A stretch of 64,000 nucleotides of DNA from Nicotiana tabacum. Its lineage: Eukaryota; Streptophyta; Magnoliopsida; Solanales; Solanaceae. The notes beneath the pieces were generated by a model. It searched no databases, was not told where the DNA came from, and worked only from the letters and a program-made list of their open reading frames with translations. This document shows, in pieces, positions 11,227 through 21,400 of this stretch. The position numbers and the translations under genes are program-made. The DNA lies in contig NC_134095.1 of the NCBI RefSeq assembly GCF_000715075.1, positions 12,714,222 to 12,778,221 on the forward strand, written 5' to 3'. Positions within the stretch are counted from its first letter, which is position 1. Every line of letters begins with the position of its first letter.

Positions 11227-13132
11227 GAGCTGTCACACCTCCTTTTTGCGCGCCCGGCCCCGAAGGGTAAATGCGCGAGAGGAGTTTTTCCAATTTAAGT
11301 GACAATATTCGAAATGGGATTATTTATTTAATTCAGAGTCGCCACTTGGGAAAGGTTTGACTTTTGGTGTCCCAAGTCACCGGTTTATCTTGAATCCCAA
11401 ATCGAGGAAATTTTCGACTTTTCCGAGTGAAGTCTGCGAACCAGAAATTCTAAGTAAGGAATTCTGTTGACCCGAGGGAAGGTGTTAGGCACCCTCGAGT
11501 CCCGTGGTTCTAGCACGGTCGCTTAAATTGTTATAATGGCTAATTATCTGATTTAAATACATGTTATGACTTGCGTGCTTCTATTAAGTTTAAACCGCTT
11601 TTATTATTATTTATTATTTTTTTTATAGAATTGCAACGTCGTGAAAATGCATCTCGAACCACGTCACAATCAATGCACCCGTGGTCGTCGACACATTTTG
11701 ACTCCGTTGAGATTTGGATTTGGGTCACATCAATGTGCACCCGTGTTTAAGAAGGTTAAATTATTAAGCTGCGCCTAAAGAGTCTAGCGCGTTATTATTT
11801 TTGTGGAAGGCCATGAAATTCACTAAAACGGCCTATCCCGAATCCTAAAATTTATTGTGGTTATTTATTGAGAGCCCCGCAATTTTGCGTTTTATTTGGC
11901 GAGGCTTGTCTCTATTTTAGAAAGGATATCCTAAGGTGGCTACATTTCTAATACGTTTGTCTCTAAAACTAAAAGAATACATGCTAATTTAATTATATGC
12001 TTTCGCCTAATCCGAATTTTTACGGATAATTATTTACAAGGTAAAAAAATGTACTTCAATGAAAAAATGCTTTAATTTGACAAAAGAAATCCGTTTATTC
12101 TAACGAAATACAACACTTAATCCGAATAAACACCTTTAAGTCGAATTTAGATTAACTTGCTTAAACAGGGTTAATAGAATTCCTTATTTAAAGAAAACTA
12201 TCGATGATATTCGAAACTAGTCCTATAAACTGCCTAAAGAAATCGAAATTGGTGATTCAAAACTGTATTATATTTGGCTGGATTTACAGCCGTTTGCCCC
12301 TACCTATTCAAACATAACCGGAAGAAGAGTTGAATTAACAATTCTATCAAAATGATAGCACATTCTATAAATTATATGACTGCATCACGTGTACTGCCAA
12401 CAAACATGTCGCAGTTTTAGGCTAGAATATTTTCAATTAAGTACAAACTTATTAATGTGTTTTACATTGGACTACAAATGACATAATTTATGCAACTTTA
12501 ACAATATTCACAAAGCTATAAGTGAAGCAGCAGAATGATTTAACAATTCTTCAGATCTTTCAATTCATGCCTCTCACGGTTACATCAGTATGAAATGTGT
12601 ACGTGGATGTTGAATATGACAAAAGAAAAGGAAGAAGATAGAGAAGATCAGCAGCAGCAGGAACAAAGCAACAACAGCAAATCAAACAACACAGCAGAAC
12701 AGGCTCGAGTGCAGGAATACAACTATAGCCGATAGAAAGAGTGGCCAAATGACAGCAGCACACAGTGGAGTAGAATCAGAATTCCAGGCAGACCAAAACC
12801 AGTAGTGAACCAATGAAAACACTTGACTAATAGACTCAATTGGAACTTCAGAGAATCAGAATGGATTGAATAGATTGAACAAATGAAAACCCAAACAGCA
12901 ATGGGAAGAAGCAGTTTCTGATTGTTGACTGTATGCTTTCTATCTCTTAACCCCCCTCTACTGTGTTCCCTAATATCAGATGGTTCTTTTTTTTCTTTCC
13001 TCCTATCTTCTGTGTATCTATGTGTATCCTCCTCCCTTAGATCTCTGTGTATCTCCATGTTCTCTTATGTCTCTCTCGTATATCTCTATCTGTATTTTCC
13101 ACCCCCACCCCCCTTTATCTCCAGGTCCTCTC

Positions 13133-13139
13133 TTTTATA
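13133..13139 (-). promoter_or_regulatory. Candidate TATA box of the Ogre LTR
   Basis: The minus strand reads TATAAAA followed by a GA-rich leader, about 2.0 kb into the LTR. This would divide it into a 2 kb U3 and about 1.9 kb R-U5. It is only a sequence match; no transcript evidence is available here. Confidence 0.35.
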
Positions 13140-13943
13140 AGCCTTCAACTCACTCCTTTTACAGCCTAATCGATTAAAAGAAAACCCCTCCCATGTGCCC
13201 ATCTCCTTTTCAATTCTACTTTAGCTATTTAAATATTAAACCTCATCATTCCCTTGGCAGGCTTAAACTTCCCCATTTTATTAACTAAAGGCAGATATGG
13301 GCAGCAGGAGGTAGTCTGACAGCACATGCTGTCAAACTATTTAATTCAAAAGGGCCTTTATGCCCATGTTGTGCACATGCCCCCCCCCCCCCAGTTCAGA
13401 TTACCATTACAGCCTACACCTTAAATTTCTGAAATCAAATTAGCAATTATAAGTAAACTGAACTTAGTTCTTAATTGATTTCAGGCAATGTTCAACAGAA
13501 ACAAATCGATTTGTTATTGCTCGGATAACTGAAACTAATTGACGACACATGTCGACTCGACTATATTAGTTATAACACATACAATCGTAGCCAAAAATCA
13601 GACATTTAATAGTATCACACAAGGTTCGCATTATATTGACTAAGCAGAATTGCACTCGAAGAGTCAATTAGTCAGTCCAAATTTTGAAAATCAGCTAATT
13701 GCACAACAATCACATACACATTATCAGAACAAATGGAAAGACTCAATCAAACAACAGAGGTTCAGGCAAAGTGGTCAAGGCACAGTTGATAAAAGTCAAG
13801 GACACAAACATTACACAACAACAATAACAGCCTTTCGAACAAACATGGACTAAAGAACAAAGAGAAGAGAACAGAACTCACCTCAAATCCCGAAACATCA
13901 AAACCTTAACTCGGCCTTGGTCAGGCCTTTCTTAAGGCTGAAC

Positions 13944-14730
13944 GGACTTTAATCGAAGTGTTTCTCAGATGAGAAACACTTTGATTAAAGTCCATTAGAC
14001 CTTAATCTCTTCGGTTGAACGGATATGGACCAGTGACGAAGAATCACAAAGTTCCGAAACTCAGATCTGGGATTCATGCTTCCCTGATCAGATTCGGACC
14101 AAACCAAGTATGGTTTGGTCACGAGGGGGGTCTGGGGAGTGTCTGGTATGAATTTAAAGCAGATCGTTGTAGATTAGGTTCCGACTCGAATCTTCAAATG
14201 AAGATTCGAGAAGGTGGGATAGGATTCGAGGTGTGTGGTTGGTAGATTTAGGTTCAGGATGGCACGGGGGTTCTATGATGTTAAGGGCGAGGTCACCAGC
14301 GTCCGTGCCGCCGGTTTTCGTGGTGAAGGATACAGGGGCGGCTCTAGGGTTTGATGGGGAAGATGGTGAAGACGGGAGCTGGGGTGTCAGATGGGGGGTA
14401 GGGTAAGGTTAGAAGGTTATATAGTTAGTGGGTGGGTGGATCCTGGCCGTTGGATGAGATGCGATGAAGGGCCAGGATCCTTCCGCTCGAAGGAAACGGT
14501 GTCGTTTCAAGGGTAAAGGGTTTGGGTTGGTCCGGGTGGAAACGGGTCGGGTTCTGTTCGTGGGTATGGGAAATGTGATCTTGGCCGTTGATCAATCTGA
14601 GATCAACGGCCCAGATCAAACTGGATTAAAACGGCGTCGTTTGGACACCCTGGGTATCAGGTTGGACTGGACCGGGCAGGCCTGGTTTTGTGCATTGTTT
14701 GTTTGGGCCAATTTTAACAAATTGGCCCAA
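13944..14730. repeat. Cluster of four long hairpins in the Ogre LTR
   Basis: Inverted repeats read directly: 13944-13966 with 13971-13993 (23 bp, one mismatch, loop AGAT); 14438-14448 with 14470-14480 (11 bp, perfect); 14577-14593 with 14601-14617 (17 bp, one mismatch); 14703-14714 with 14719-14730 (12 bp, perfect, loop TAAC). All lie in the presumed U3, upstream of the TATA box in element orientation. Confidence 0.85.
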
Positions 14731-15118
14731 GTCCGGAAAAGGAAGGGCCTTTTTTCTTTTTTTTTCTTTTATTATAAAAATACAAAACTAAGTAAAATCA
14801 AATTAAAATAAACACCTAATACAATTATTTGCACACACATTAAAATAATTCAAAACAGGTAAAAATCAAACAAAACAAAATCACGGGCAAAGATGCCTGT
14901 CTATGCTTTTCTATTTAACAACCATGTTATGGTTCAGATTATGCATGACACGTACATTTTTTGTATTTTGTTTTAATAAAGTAAAAATGGGCCAAAGTCA
15001 TAAACAATTAACGAAGTGCCATGTAAAAATCCCAAAATTGTACAACGGGATCAATTGTTGTTATTTTTTATTTCTTTTGGAGCGATTGTCTCGTGAAGCA
15101 AAAATCACGTGCTCACAA

Positions 15119-15410
15119 TAGCAACCATATAAGTCCATTCACTAATATGGTTGTAGTCACATAACTTGTGCTACTTATATCGTTGTGATTCTTAGTAATA
15201 TCGACCGTTTATATAATAGCCGTGTATATTAATTTCATACATATCGGCCTATAGCAATCATATAGTCCATTCACTAGTATGGTTGTAGTCATATAACCTA
15301 TGTTAATTATATCGTTGTGATTCTTAGTAATATCGACCGTGTATTTTAATTTCATACTTATTAGCCTATAGCAACCATATAAGTCCATTCACTAGTATGA
15401 CCTTATTTAT
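15119..15410. repeat. Degenerate tandem repeat of about 115-135 bp
   Basis: Three successive units start with AGCAACCATATAAGTCC or a close variant (about 15121, 15256 and 15369). They share the ATATCGTTGTGATTCTTAG and ATATCGACCGT blocks; the third unit is truncated. It lies directly beside the Ogre LTR end and does not code. 15411-15723 is AT-rich with nothing recognised. Confidence 0.75.
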
Positions 15411-15723
15411 ATAATAGTAAATATATAATTCGACATATTTTTATTGGTTAATCTTAATTATAATAATCTTCATCAAAAATCTTAATTATAATAAAAGAAA
15501 AATCATGATTAAATTTTAGAACTAAAATATATTCTAACTTCTTTATTAGGAGGAAAAACAAGATGACATTTTTGGACTAAAATATCAAATACAATTTTTG
15601 GAGGGAAACAAAGGGAAAAGTAAATATATGATTGGAGGGAAATAGAAAGTTTTGAATCATTATATATCTCTTAAACACAAGAATAACATTTCCAACTCTT
15701 TAAACAAAATAGATACTCTAAAC

Positions 15724-16105
15724 ATGAATGCTAACAGATGGATTAAAGATGAATTCTATCCATGGTTTCGGATGGACGTGCCCAGATCGTACATCAAGCG
15801 TGATTATCTGGTAATTTTTTTAAAAAATATTTTCATGATTTGATAACTGTTGATTAACCCAACTAGCAATGAACCATGAACCCTATCTTTATGTTATGTT
15901 CTTGCACTTTCTTCCAAAGAGTATCTGTGGCTATCTTCCTCCTATTTCGGTTGAAATAATACTTCGATATAATGGGAAGGAGTGGGTTGTGACTCTCACA
16001 AGTGGTGTTCGAAGAAGACTCGTTAATGGGTGGAAACAATTTGTTGTCGACAATAATCTAAAGAAAGGGAGTGTTCTTCTCTTTGAACTAGTTCAGGCTA
16101 CATGA
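15724..16105 (+). pseudogene. B3 DNA-binding-domain fragment (REM/VRN1-like), two exons
   Basis: Exon 1 (15724-15810) ends in CTG before GTAATT; exon 2 starts at 15920 after CCAAAG and runs to the TGA at 16103-16105, in phase. The 90-residue product has the C-terminal half of a B3 domain: VPRSYIKRDYL, then YNGKEWVVTLTSG, then GWKQFVVDNNLKKGSVLLFE. B3 proteins of this kind are plant transcription factors that bind DNA in the nucleus. The usual N-terminal B3 domain and linker are missing and no upstream exon was found, so this is most likely a gene fragment. A start at 15652 in the same frame is also possible. A small expressed gene cannot be excluded. Confidence 0.55.
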
Positions 16106-16374
16106 GGGGCTTTGATATTCTTTGTTGAAGTGATAGGATAAAGTAATGTTTAGCTTGATAATTTCTTCTCTTTAGTTATATGTACTGACTTCAAATGGAT
16201 CAAAGTAATGGATTAACATGATTGTTCCTTATAATATTGTTTGTATTTTTTCCATTTATTATTGTTATATTTATTTATTTTAAGAAGACTATTGGTTTAA
16301 AAATAGCCAATTAAAATTGAGAAATCATTTAACAATATATTTAGTGCAGAAGTCCCCCTATTATTTTCTATCAT

Positions 16375-16580
16375 TTTACGACCATTGCATGGAGGAGTGT
16401 AATGCTGCATAGAGAAGTGAAATTGACTACTGAAAAGTGTAATGGTTGCATAAAGGAGTGAAAAGGGGCTACTAGGAAGTGTAACAGATGCATGAAGGAG
16501 TGGAATGGACTGCTAGAATGTGTAATGCCCACATAGAGGAGCAGATATGACTACTGGGAAGTGTAATGGTTGCATAGAGT
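16375..16580. repeat. Tandem repeat, about 58-60 bp units
   Basis: Successive imperfect units share GCATAGAGGAGTG and GACTACTGGGAAGTGTAATG. About three and a half units are visible. There are no open frames, and it directly precedes the CACTA-type repeat block. Confidence 0.65.
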
Positions 16581-16669
16581 CTCTACAAAGAGACTTTAAG
16601 TCCTACTGGGAAGTGGACCAGCTTATAAGCTTAGCTAAACACTCTCTTAGTCACCAAGCTTTTTCACCG

Positions 16670-17388
16670 CTAAAACCTAAAATATAACTAATTTTAGACA
16701 AATAATGATTTTCACTAGTTGCCTATAATATTAGAGATGAAACTAGTTTGTCACCAATAACTTTAGATATTGTGGCTAATGTTACTAAATAACTAGCGAT
16801 AATCCATTTTTTTGGTGGAAAACCTGAGTAGATAAAACTATCGCTACGAAATTTTTGTTTCATCACTAAATGTATGTGCGTGTGCATTTAAGTACGACTC
16901 TAATTTCTGTTCCACAAAGACAATAATTAGTGATGAACTTTTTATGGTACCTAATAAATTCATAAGTAAAATAGAGATGATACACTGATCGTCACTAATT
17001 TGTTTATGCTATTATTGACAAAAACTAAGGTTGCAAAAAATATAAAACTTTTAGTGACGAAACTATTTCGTAGCGAAAATATAACTAGTTTTAAGACAAA
17101 CAATTATTTGTCACCAATTGTCTACAACATTAGTGACGAAACTAATTTGTCACCAATAATATTAATTTTGTGGCTAATATTAATTAATATTTGGCGCCAA
17201 TTCATTTTTTTGTGGGAAACTTTAGTAGACAAAAATTTTGCTACAAAATTTATGTTTTGTCACTAAAAGTATGTGCCTCATGTATTTAAGTACGAAATAT
17301 AATTTTTGTCACAAAAAATGGATAATTAGTGATAAATTTTCTATTGTAGCTAATATTTTCGTGGTTAAAAATCACATTTGTTGTAGTG
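16670..17388 (+). mobile_element. CACTA-type transposon end with subterminal repeats
   Basis: The right end reads TTGTTGTAGTG at 17378-17388, the inverse of the CACTACAACAA start common to plant En/Spm elements. Inside are many short copies of TAGTGACGAAACT / TTTGTCACTAA on both strands. Two direct copies of a block of about 365 bp (16673-17000 and 17041-17370) are present. No CACTA start was found on the left and there is no transposase, so it is a truncated or non-autonomous end. 17389-17809 holds nothing recognised. Confidence 0.65.
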
Positions 17389-17809
17389 GCTTCTTAGTTG
17401 AAGCACTATATATTTAAGTATTAGGGTTAGAAAGTAATACAGTATTATTTTAGTGATACAGTAATATAGAACTATAATACAATATTTTAACTATGCATAT
17501 ATTTTAGTTTATTTCGTTTACTTGGTATAGTATATGTATATGAGTATAAATTACTTTATGAAAAATAGTGTAGCATGCATGTGTAATTGTGAAAGAAGCA
17601 TGGGGAGGTAAGACAATTAAACTAATGAGAGAGAATTGGAGGGAAAAAATTAAATTAAAAAACAAATCTGCTAAAGGAAAACGAAAATGCTTAAATATTC
17701 ATTATGCCCTTAAAAGTTGTGTGAAGTTACTATAATACCCCTATTCTGGACATTTGGGTCATTCTTGGTTTGTCCAAATATATTTTCCGTTAAATTTATT
17801 GTTTTAATA

Positions 17810-18059
17810 CTCCCTCCGATCCACAATAAGTGACCAATTTGCCTTGGGCATACTCATTAAGGAAATACTAAACTCTAGACAAAAGTAGTTAGTATAACTA
17901 AAGCATAATTTAATGTGAGGAGTAAAAGACTTTTTAGGGATACGCACATAAGGGTATTTTGGAAAAACAAATTAAACCTTTTCTTTATTATATAAATAGA
18001 TACTTATTTTGGACGAAAATAAAAAGGCAAATTGGTCACTTATTGTGGACCAGAGAGGG
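17810..18059. mobile_element. Stowaway-like MITE
   Basis: The 250 bp element begins CTCCCTCCGATCCACAATAA and ends with its near inverse (TTATTGTGGACCAGAGAGGG). The terminal repeats are about 35 bp and imperfect. TA flanks both ends (17808-17809 and 18060-18061), the target duplication of Tc1/mariner-derived Stowaway elements. It is non-coding. Confidence 0.85.
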
Positions 18060-18061
18060 TA

Positions 18062-18568
18062 ATATATATTTCAGACACGTACATATATGTTGTGTATATA
18101 AAATGAATTTAATTGTACGGATCTATATTTAATATATTTTCAGTAGTCATTAGTCAATGAAGGGGGATAATATCCGTTTTTAACGGTTAAAATTGTGGTG
18201 ATTTACTTGATGCGTACGGTAAGTCATCATTTTACTTTTAAAATTGTGGTGAATAAAATAACTAAGTTTATCAATCATAAGGTTCCTCAAGATTCATTGT
18301 ATCGTCACACTAGGAATTATATTGAATATAAGCTCTTCCTCAAAGTTTTTGAAACACATTCAAATCCCAAAAGGCAAAAGTCATGGATTTCAATTACCCT
18401 CTCTTTAGTGATATCTGAATTCTCCTTAACTAAAAGACTCAGAACGAATGTCATATCACCGCAAACCAAAAGTCGAAACCTATGTAAAATATCTGTGACT
18501 TTACTTCAACATCCTTTTTAACATCATTAGATTCCTACAATTAACAGGAAATTAGGCTTTATTTCTCA
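18062..18568. other. No gene recognised
   Basis: AT-rich sequence. An open frame at 18195-18521 (108 codons) has no recognisable motif and is treated as chance. Confidence 0.5.
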
Positions 18569-18573
18569 ACAAA

Positions 18574-19024
18574 TGTTATAAATATATTATAGTATAGATG
18601 TTCATATGGGACTTCACCGTAAATATGTTTATCTATTTAGTACTCTATTGGAAATAAGCTTCCTGAAGAAGCTTATCACTTCGGTACCCGGTTATGGATA
18701 AACATTACCCTAGGTAGAAGATTATCCATCCCGGGTATAATAAGCTTATCCATTCAGTACTCCGTTATGGATAAACATTGCTCTCAGTAGAAGATTATCC
18801 ATATCTGGTATAGTAGCAACTTACACAGCAGCTTGCAGTAGCAGCTTACACAGCAACTTGCAGTAGCAGCTTACACAGCAGCTTGCGTAGCAGCTTACAC
18901 AGCAGCTTCCTTTCTTCTATAAATAGAAGAGATTTCAGTTCATTATGTACATCAGTTTGAATTCGAATAAAATATCAGTTTCTCTCTATACTTGTCTTTA
19001 CTTTATAGTCTTTATTTTATAACA
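18574..19024 (+). repeat. Copia 5' LTR
   Basis: 451 bp. It has a TATAAATA box at 18918-18925 and a run of units reading CAGCTTACACAGCAGCTTGC (about 18815-18905). A perfect 9-bp inverted repeat, ATAAGCTTC and GAAGCTTAT around CTGAA, lies at 18654-18676. It lacks about 55 bp present in the 3' LTR near its start, apparently lost between short CAT repeats. The sequence after it, CGTTATCAGCACAAG, is in the PBS position but does not match the common initiator-Met type. Confidence 0.92.
18918..18925 (+). promoter_or_regulatory. TATA box of copia 5' LTR
   Basis: TATAAATA about 105 bp before the LTR end, conserved at 23930-23937 in the 3' LTR. Spacing to the gag ATG at 19103 fits a short untranslated leader. 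Confidence 0.6.
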
Positions 19025-19102
19025 CGTTATCAGCACAAGACTCTGCCATCTCGAGCAAATATTTTGAGAGTATCTGAGGTAAGAACTTTCTTTTCCTAAA
19101 TA

Positions 19103-20086
19103 ATGTCAAATCTTTCTAAACTTGAATTTGTAGCCCTGGATATATCGGGCAAAAGCTACATGTCTTCGGTGCTTGATGCTGAAATTCATCTTGATGCGAT
19201 GGGTCTGGCAGACACCATCAAAGACAAAAATCAGGCATCAAACCAAGACCGTGCCAAAGCAATGATATTCCTACGCCATCACTTTGATGAGGGCCTGAAA
19301 ATGGAATATCTTACTGTTAAAGATCCAGTCATACTGTGGAATAATTTGAAAGATAGATATGACCACCTGAAGATGATCTTTCTTCCACAGGCACGATATG
19401 ATTGGACTCATCTAAGGCTACAAGATTTTAAATCTAACAGTGAGTATAATTCTGCTATGTTCAGAATTATTTCCCTATTGAAGTTATGTGGTGATAATAT
19501 TACTGATCATGATATGTTGGAGAAAACTTTCACCACTTTTCATGCCTCGAATATGCTCCTGCAGCAGCAATATCGAGAGATGGGATTTAAAAAGTATTCT
19601 GAACTTATCTCACATCTTCTTATAGCCGAGCAATATAATGTGCTATTAATGAAAAATCATGAAAGCCGACCTACTGGTTCTTGTCCATTCCCTGAAGTGA
19701 ATGAGACGAACTTCCACCAGGCTAAACGTGGAAAAGGTCGTGGCCCCAGTCGTGGTCATGGTCGTGGTCGGGAAAGAAACTCTAATCATGGTAATAATAA
19801 TGCACGAAAGAACACTCCTCACCACCAGCAGTGGAAAAGGAAGGAACAAAAGCATGAAGCGGTGCAAGCACCAAATGCAGAAAATGCATGCTATAGATGT
19901 GGAGAAAAAGGGCACTGGTCACGTACCTGTCGTACGCCAAAGCACCTGGTTGAGCTTTATCAAGCCTCCCTAAAGAAGACAGAGAAAAATGTTGAAGCAA
20001 ATTTTATTTCTGAAGATAATTTAGACTTCATGCATTTGGATGTAATTGATTACCTTGCACTCCCAGAAGGAGAACAAGTCATGTAA
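19103..20086 (+). CDS. Copia Gag polyprotein, intact
   Basis: 327 residues from the first ATG after the leader, ended by a TAA. Residues about 25-185 are the gag UBN2-type capsid region (DRAKAMIFLRHHFDEGLKME, then WNNLKDRYDHLK, then LLQQQYREMGFKKYSELI). Residues about 205-250 are Arg/Gly rich (GRGPSRGHGRGRER), RNA-binding in character. A CCHC zinc knuckle CYRCGEKGHWSRTC lies near residue 265. It would form the particle that packages element RNA in the cytoplasm. It is open while the downstream pol is ruined, so this copy is at most a gag donor or a trans-mobilised passenger. Confidence 0.9.
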   Translation: MSNLSKLEFVALDISGKSYMSSVLDAEIHLDAMGLADTIKDKNQASNQDRAKAMIFLRHHFDEGLKMEYLTVKDPVILWNNLKDRYDHLKMIFLPQARYDWTHLRLQDFKSNSEYNSAMFRIISLLKLCGDNITDHDMLEKTFTTFHASNMLLQQQYREMGFKKYSELISHLLIAEQYNVLLMKNHESRPTGSCPFPEVNETNFHQAKRGKGRGPSRGHGRGRERNSNHGNNNARKNTPHHQQWKRKEQKHEAVQAPNAENACYRCGEKGHWSRTCRTPKHLVELYQASLKKTEKNVEANFISEDNLDFMHLDVIDYLALPEGEQVM

Positions 20087-21400
20087 TCGGTGGTGAATCT
20101 GTAGAAATATAAATATTTTAATTTTTGTTATTTGTAATAGATAGTATGGTTATGTAATTGTTGTACATAAAGAAAAATTATGATTTGATAATGATGTTTA
20201 CTATAATATATCTTGTTTATGTCATTTTGAAGAATATGGATAACATTATTAGATCAACTTAAACTCTAGCAGAGTTTGCAAGAAATATACAATCAAAAGA
20301 AGTGGTTATATTTCGTATATCTCATTGTAATTATATTTTGTTAACTACCAGAAGTGGTATATGTCTATGATCACCAGAAGTGATAATTTAGGCTTTCTAT
20401 GGTTACAATTGAAGATAAGCTACATAAATATTCTCTATATTAAATGCACGCCTCGATTTGCTCCTGAAGTAGTAAATATTTTAAAAGAAGTTGAGGCATC
20501 ACAATTTGATGTGATTAATGCGCATTCAGATAATTATGTTCGATTTCCTGAAGGATGAGAACTTTTGATAATATTAATTCATTCCCTGAAGTGAATGTGA
20601 CAATGCTAATAAGTCGGGTAAATATGAACGCGCTCTTGATGTGAATACATTACAATTCACCTCCAGAAGAGTTAATATAATTGAGAGAATATATACTCAA
20701 TATTTCGTATTTTAAATTTTCTCCTGAAGAAGTAACACAATTGAAATTTCCTCCTGAAGTGGAAAAATATTATGAAGAGGAGTTTTCGTGTGCTTAAACA
20801 ATTGTTTTACATTGTTTATTTGATTGTGATTTTCTCTCATGACACCAGCAGTGTCTGAGCAATATTTGATAGTACAAAATGTATCAACAACTCCTGAAGA
20901 GCTAAATGTTTGCCTAAAGAATACATGACACCAGTAGTGCCAGATAAATATTAGATTGTGGATAATAAATGAAGACTCTCGAAGAGCTTATATACAAATA
21001 TGTCATTCATATTATATGATTATGGTCAAAACATATGTTGTAGTAAACCTGAAGTTTACTAATACAAATGGCTATCATATTGAGACTACAAATGATTGGA
21101 AGATTGATAATCTTCATGTTTCCACAATCATAGGGGGTAAAATAATATGTATGTGAGAAGTTACCCGCCTTATTCTTTAATTTGTACTATATCATGTATC
21201 ACAGTAAACCAGAAGTTTACTAAAGCAAAAGTTTATGCCATAGTAAACCAGAAGTTTACTAAGAGATAGCACATGACATGATAAACTTGAAGTTTTTATT
21301 TGCCATTTTTAAATGAGCTATTTGAGAATTCAGATAAGCATATACTAAAGAACTAGAAGATTCTTCAGGAATTCTCATGAGTTGCTTGTTCTCATAATGA
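20087..21400 (+). other. Degenerate post-gag region with an array of small hairpins
   Basis: Corresponds to the protease and N-terminal integrase part but is almost unreadable; only NGYHIET-type residues near 21070 recall the family. It contains at least nine short inverted repeats with centres CAGAA, CTGAA, CAGCA or CAGTA flanked by C and G. Perfect ones are 20370-20384, 20841-20855, 21041-21061, 21203-21221 and 21241-21261. Stems differ in sequence while the centre stays nearly constant. No long ORF survives. Confidence 0.7.

Larger units (their letters stand above)
1..15117 (-). mobile_element. Ogre/Tat-lineage Ty3-gypsy LTR retrotransposon, left end outside window
   Basis: Reading right to left, the order is a 3.9 kb LTR, a PBS matching an arginine-tRNA 3' end, a long leader, an extra ORF1, gag, protease, G-patch, RT, RNase H, a second RNase H and integrase. 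The extra 5' ORF, very long LTR, Arg-type PBS and double RNase H together are known hallmarks of the Ogre branch of Tat. The 3' LTR lies beyond base 1, so the total length is unknown. Gag and pol carry several frameshifts and nonsense codons, so this copy cannot encode a full polyprotein, although ORF1 is open. Confidence 0.9.
11231..15117 (-). repeat. Ogre 5' LTR (3.9 kb)
   Basis: On the minus strand it starts TGTGAGCACGTG at 15117 and ends GGTGTGACA at 11231, next to the PBS, giving TG...CA ends. The unusual length fits Ogre. Inside are a TATA-like box (13133-13139), a CT-rich tract (13000-13130), a C14 run (13380-13393), four strong hairpins (13944-14730) and two AAACGGYGTCGTTT sites. The partner LTR is outside the window, so the boundaries rest on the PBS and terminal dinucleotides; the base after the end (15118) begins ATAGC, a possible target duplication. 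Confidence 0.7.

Noticed and set aside
12922..13177. Leu/Ser-rich plus-strand open frames resembling membrane proteins
   Set aside because: Produced by the CT-rich tract of the Ogre LTR; low-complexity translation.
18195..18521. 108-codon open frame
   Set aside because: No motif, AT-rich, lies between a MITE and an LTR; likely chance.
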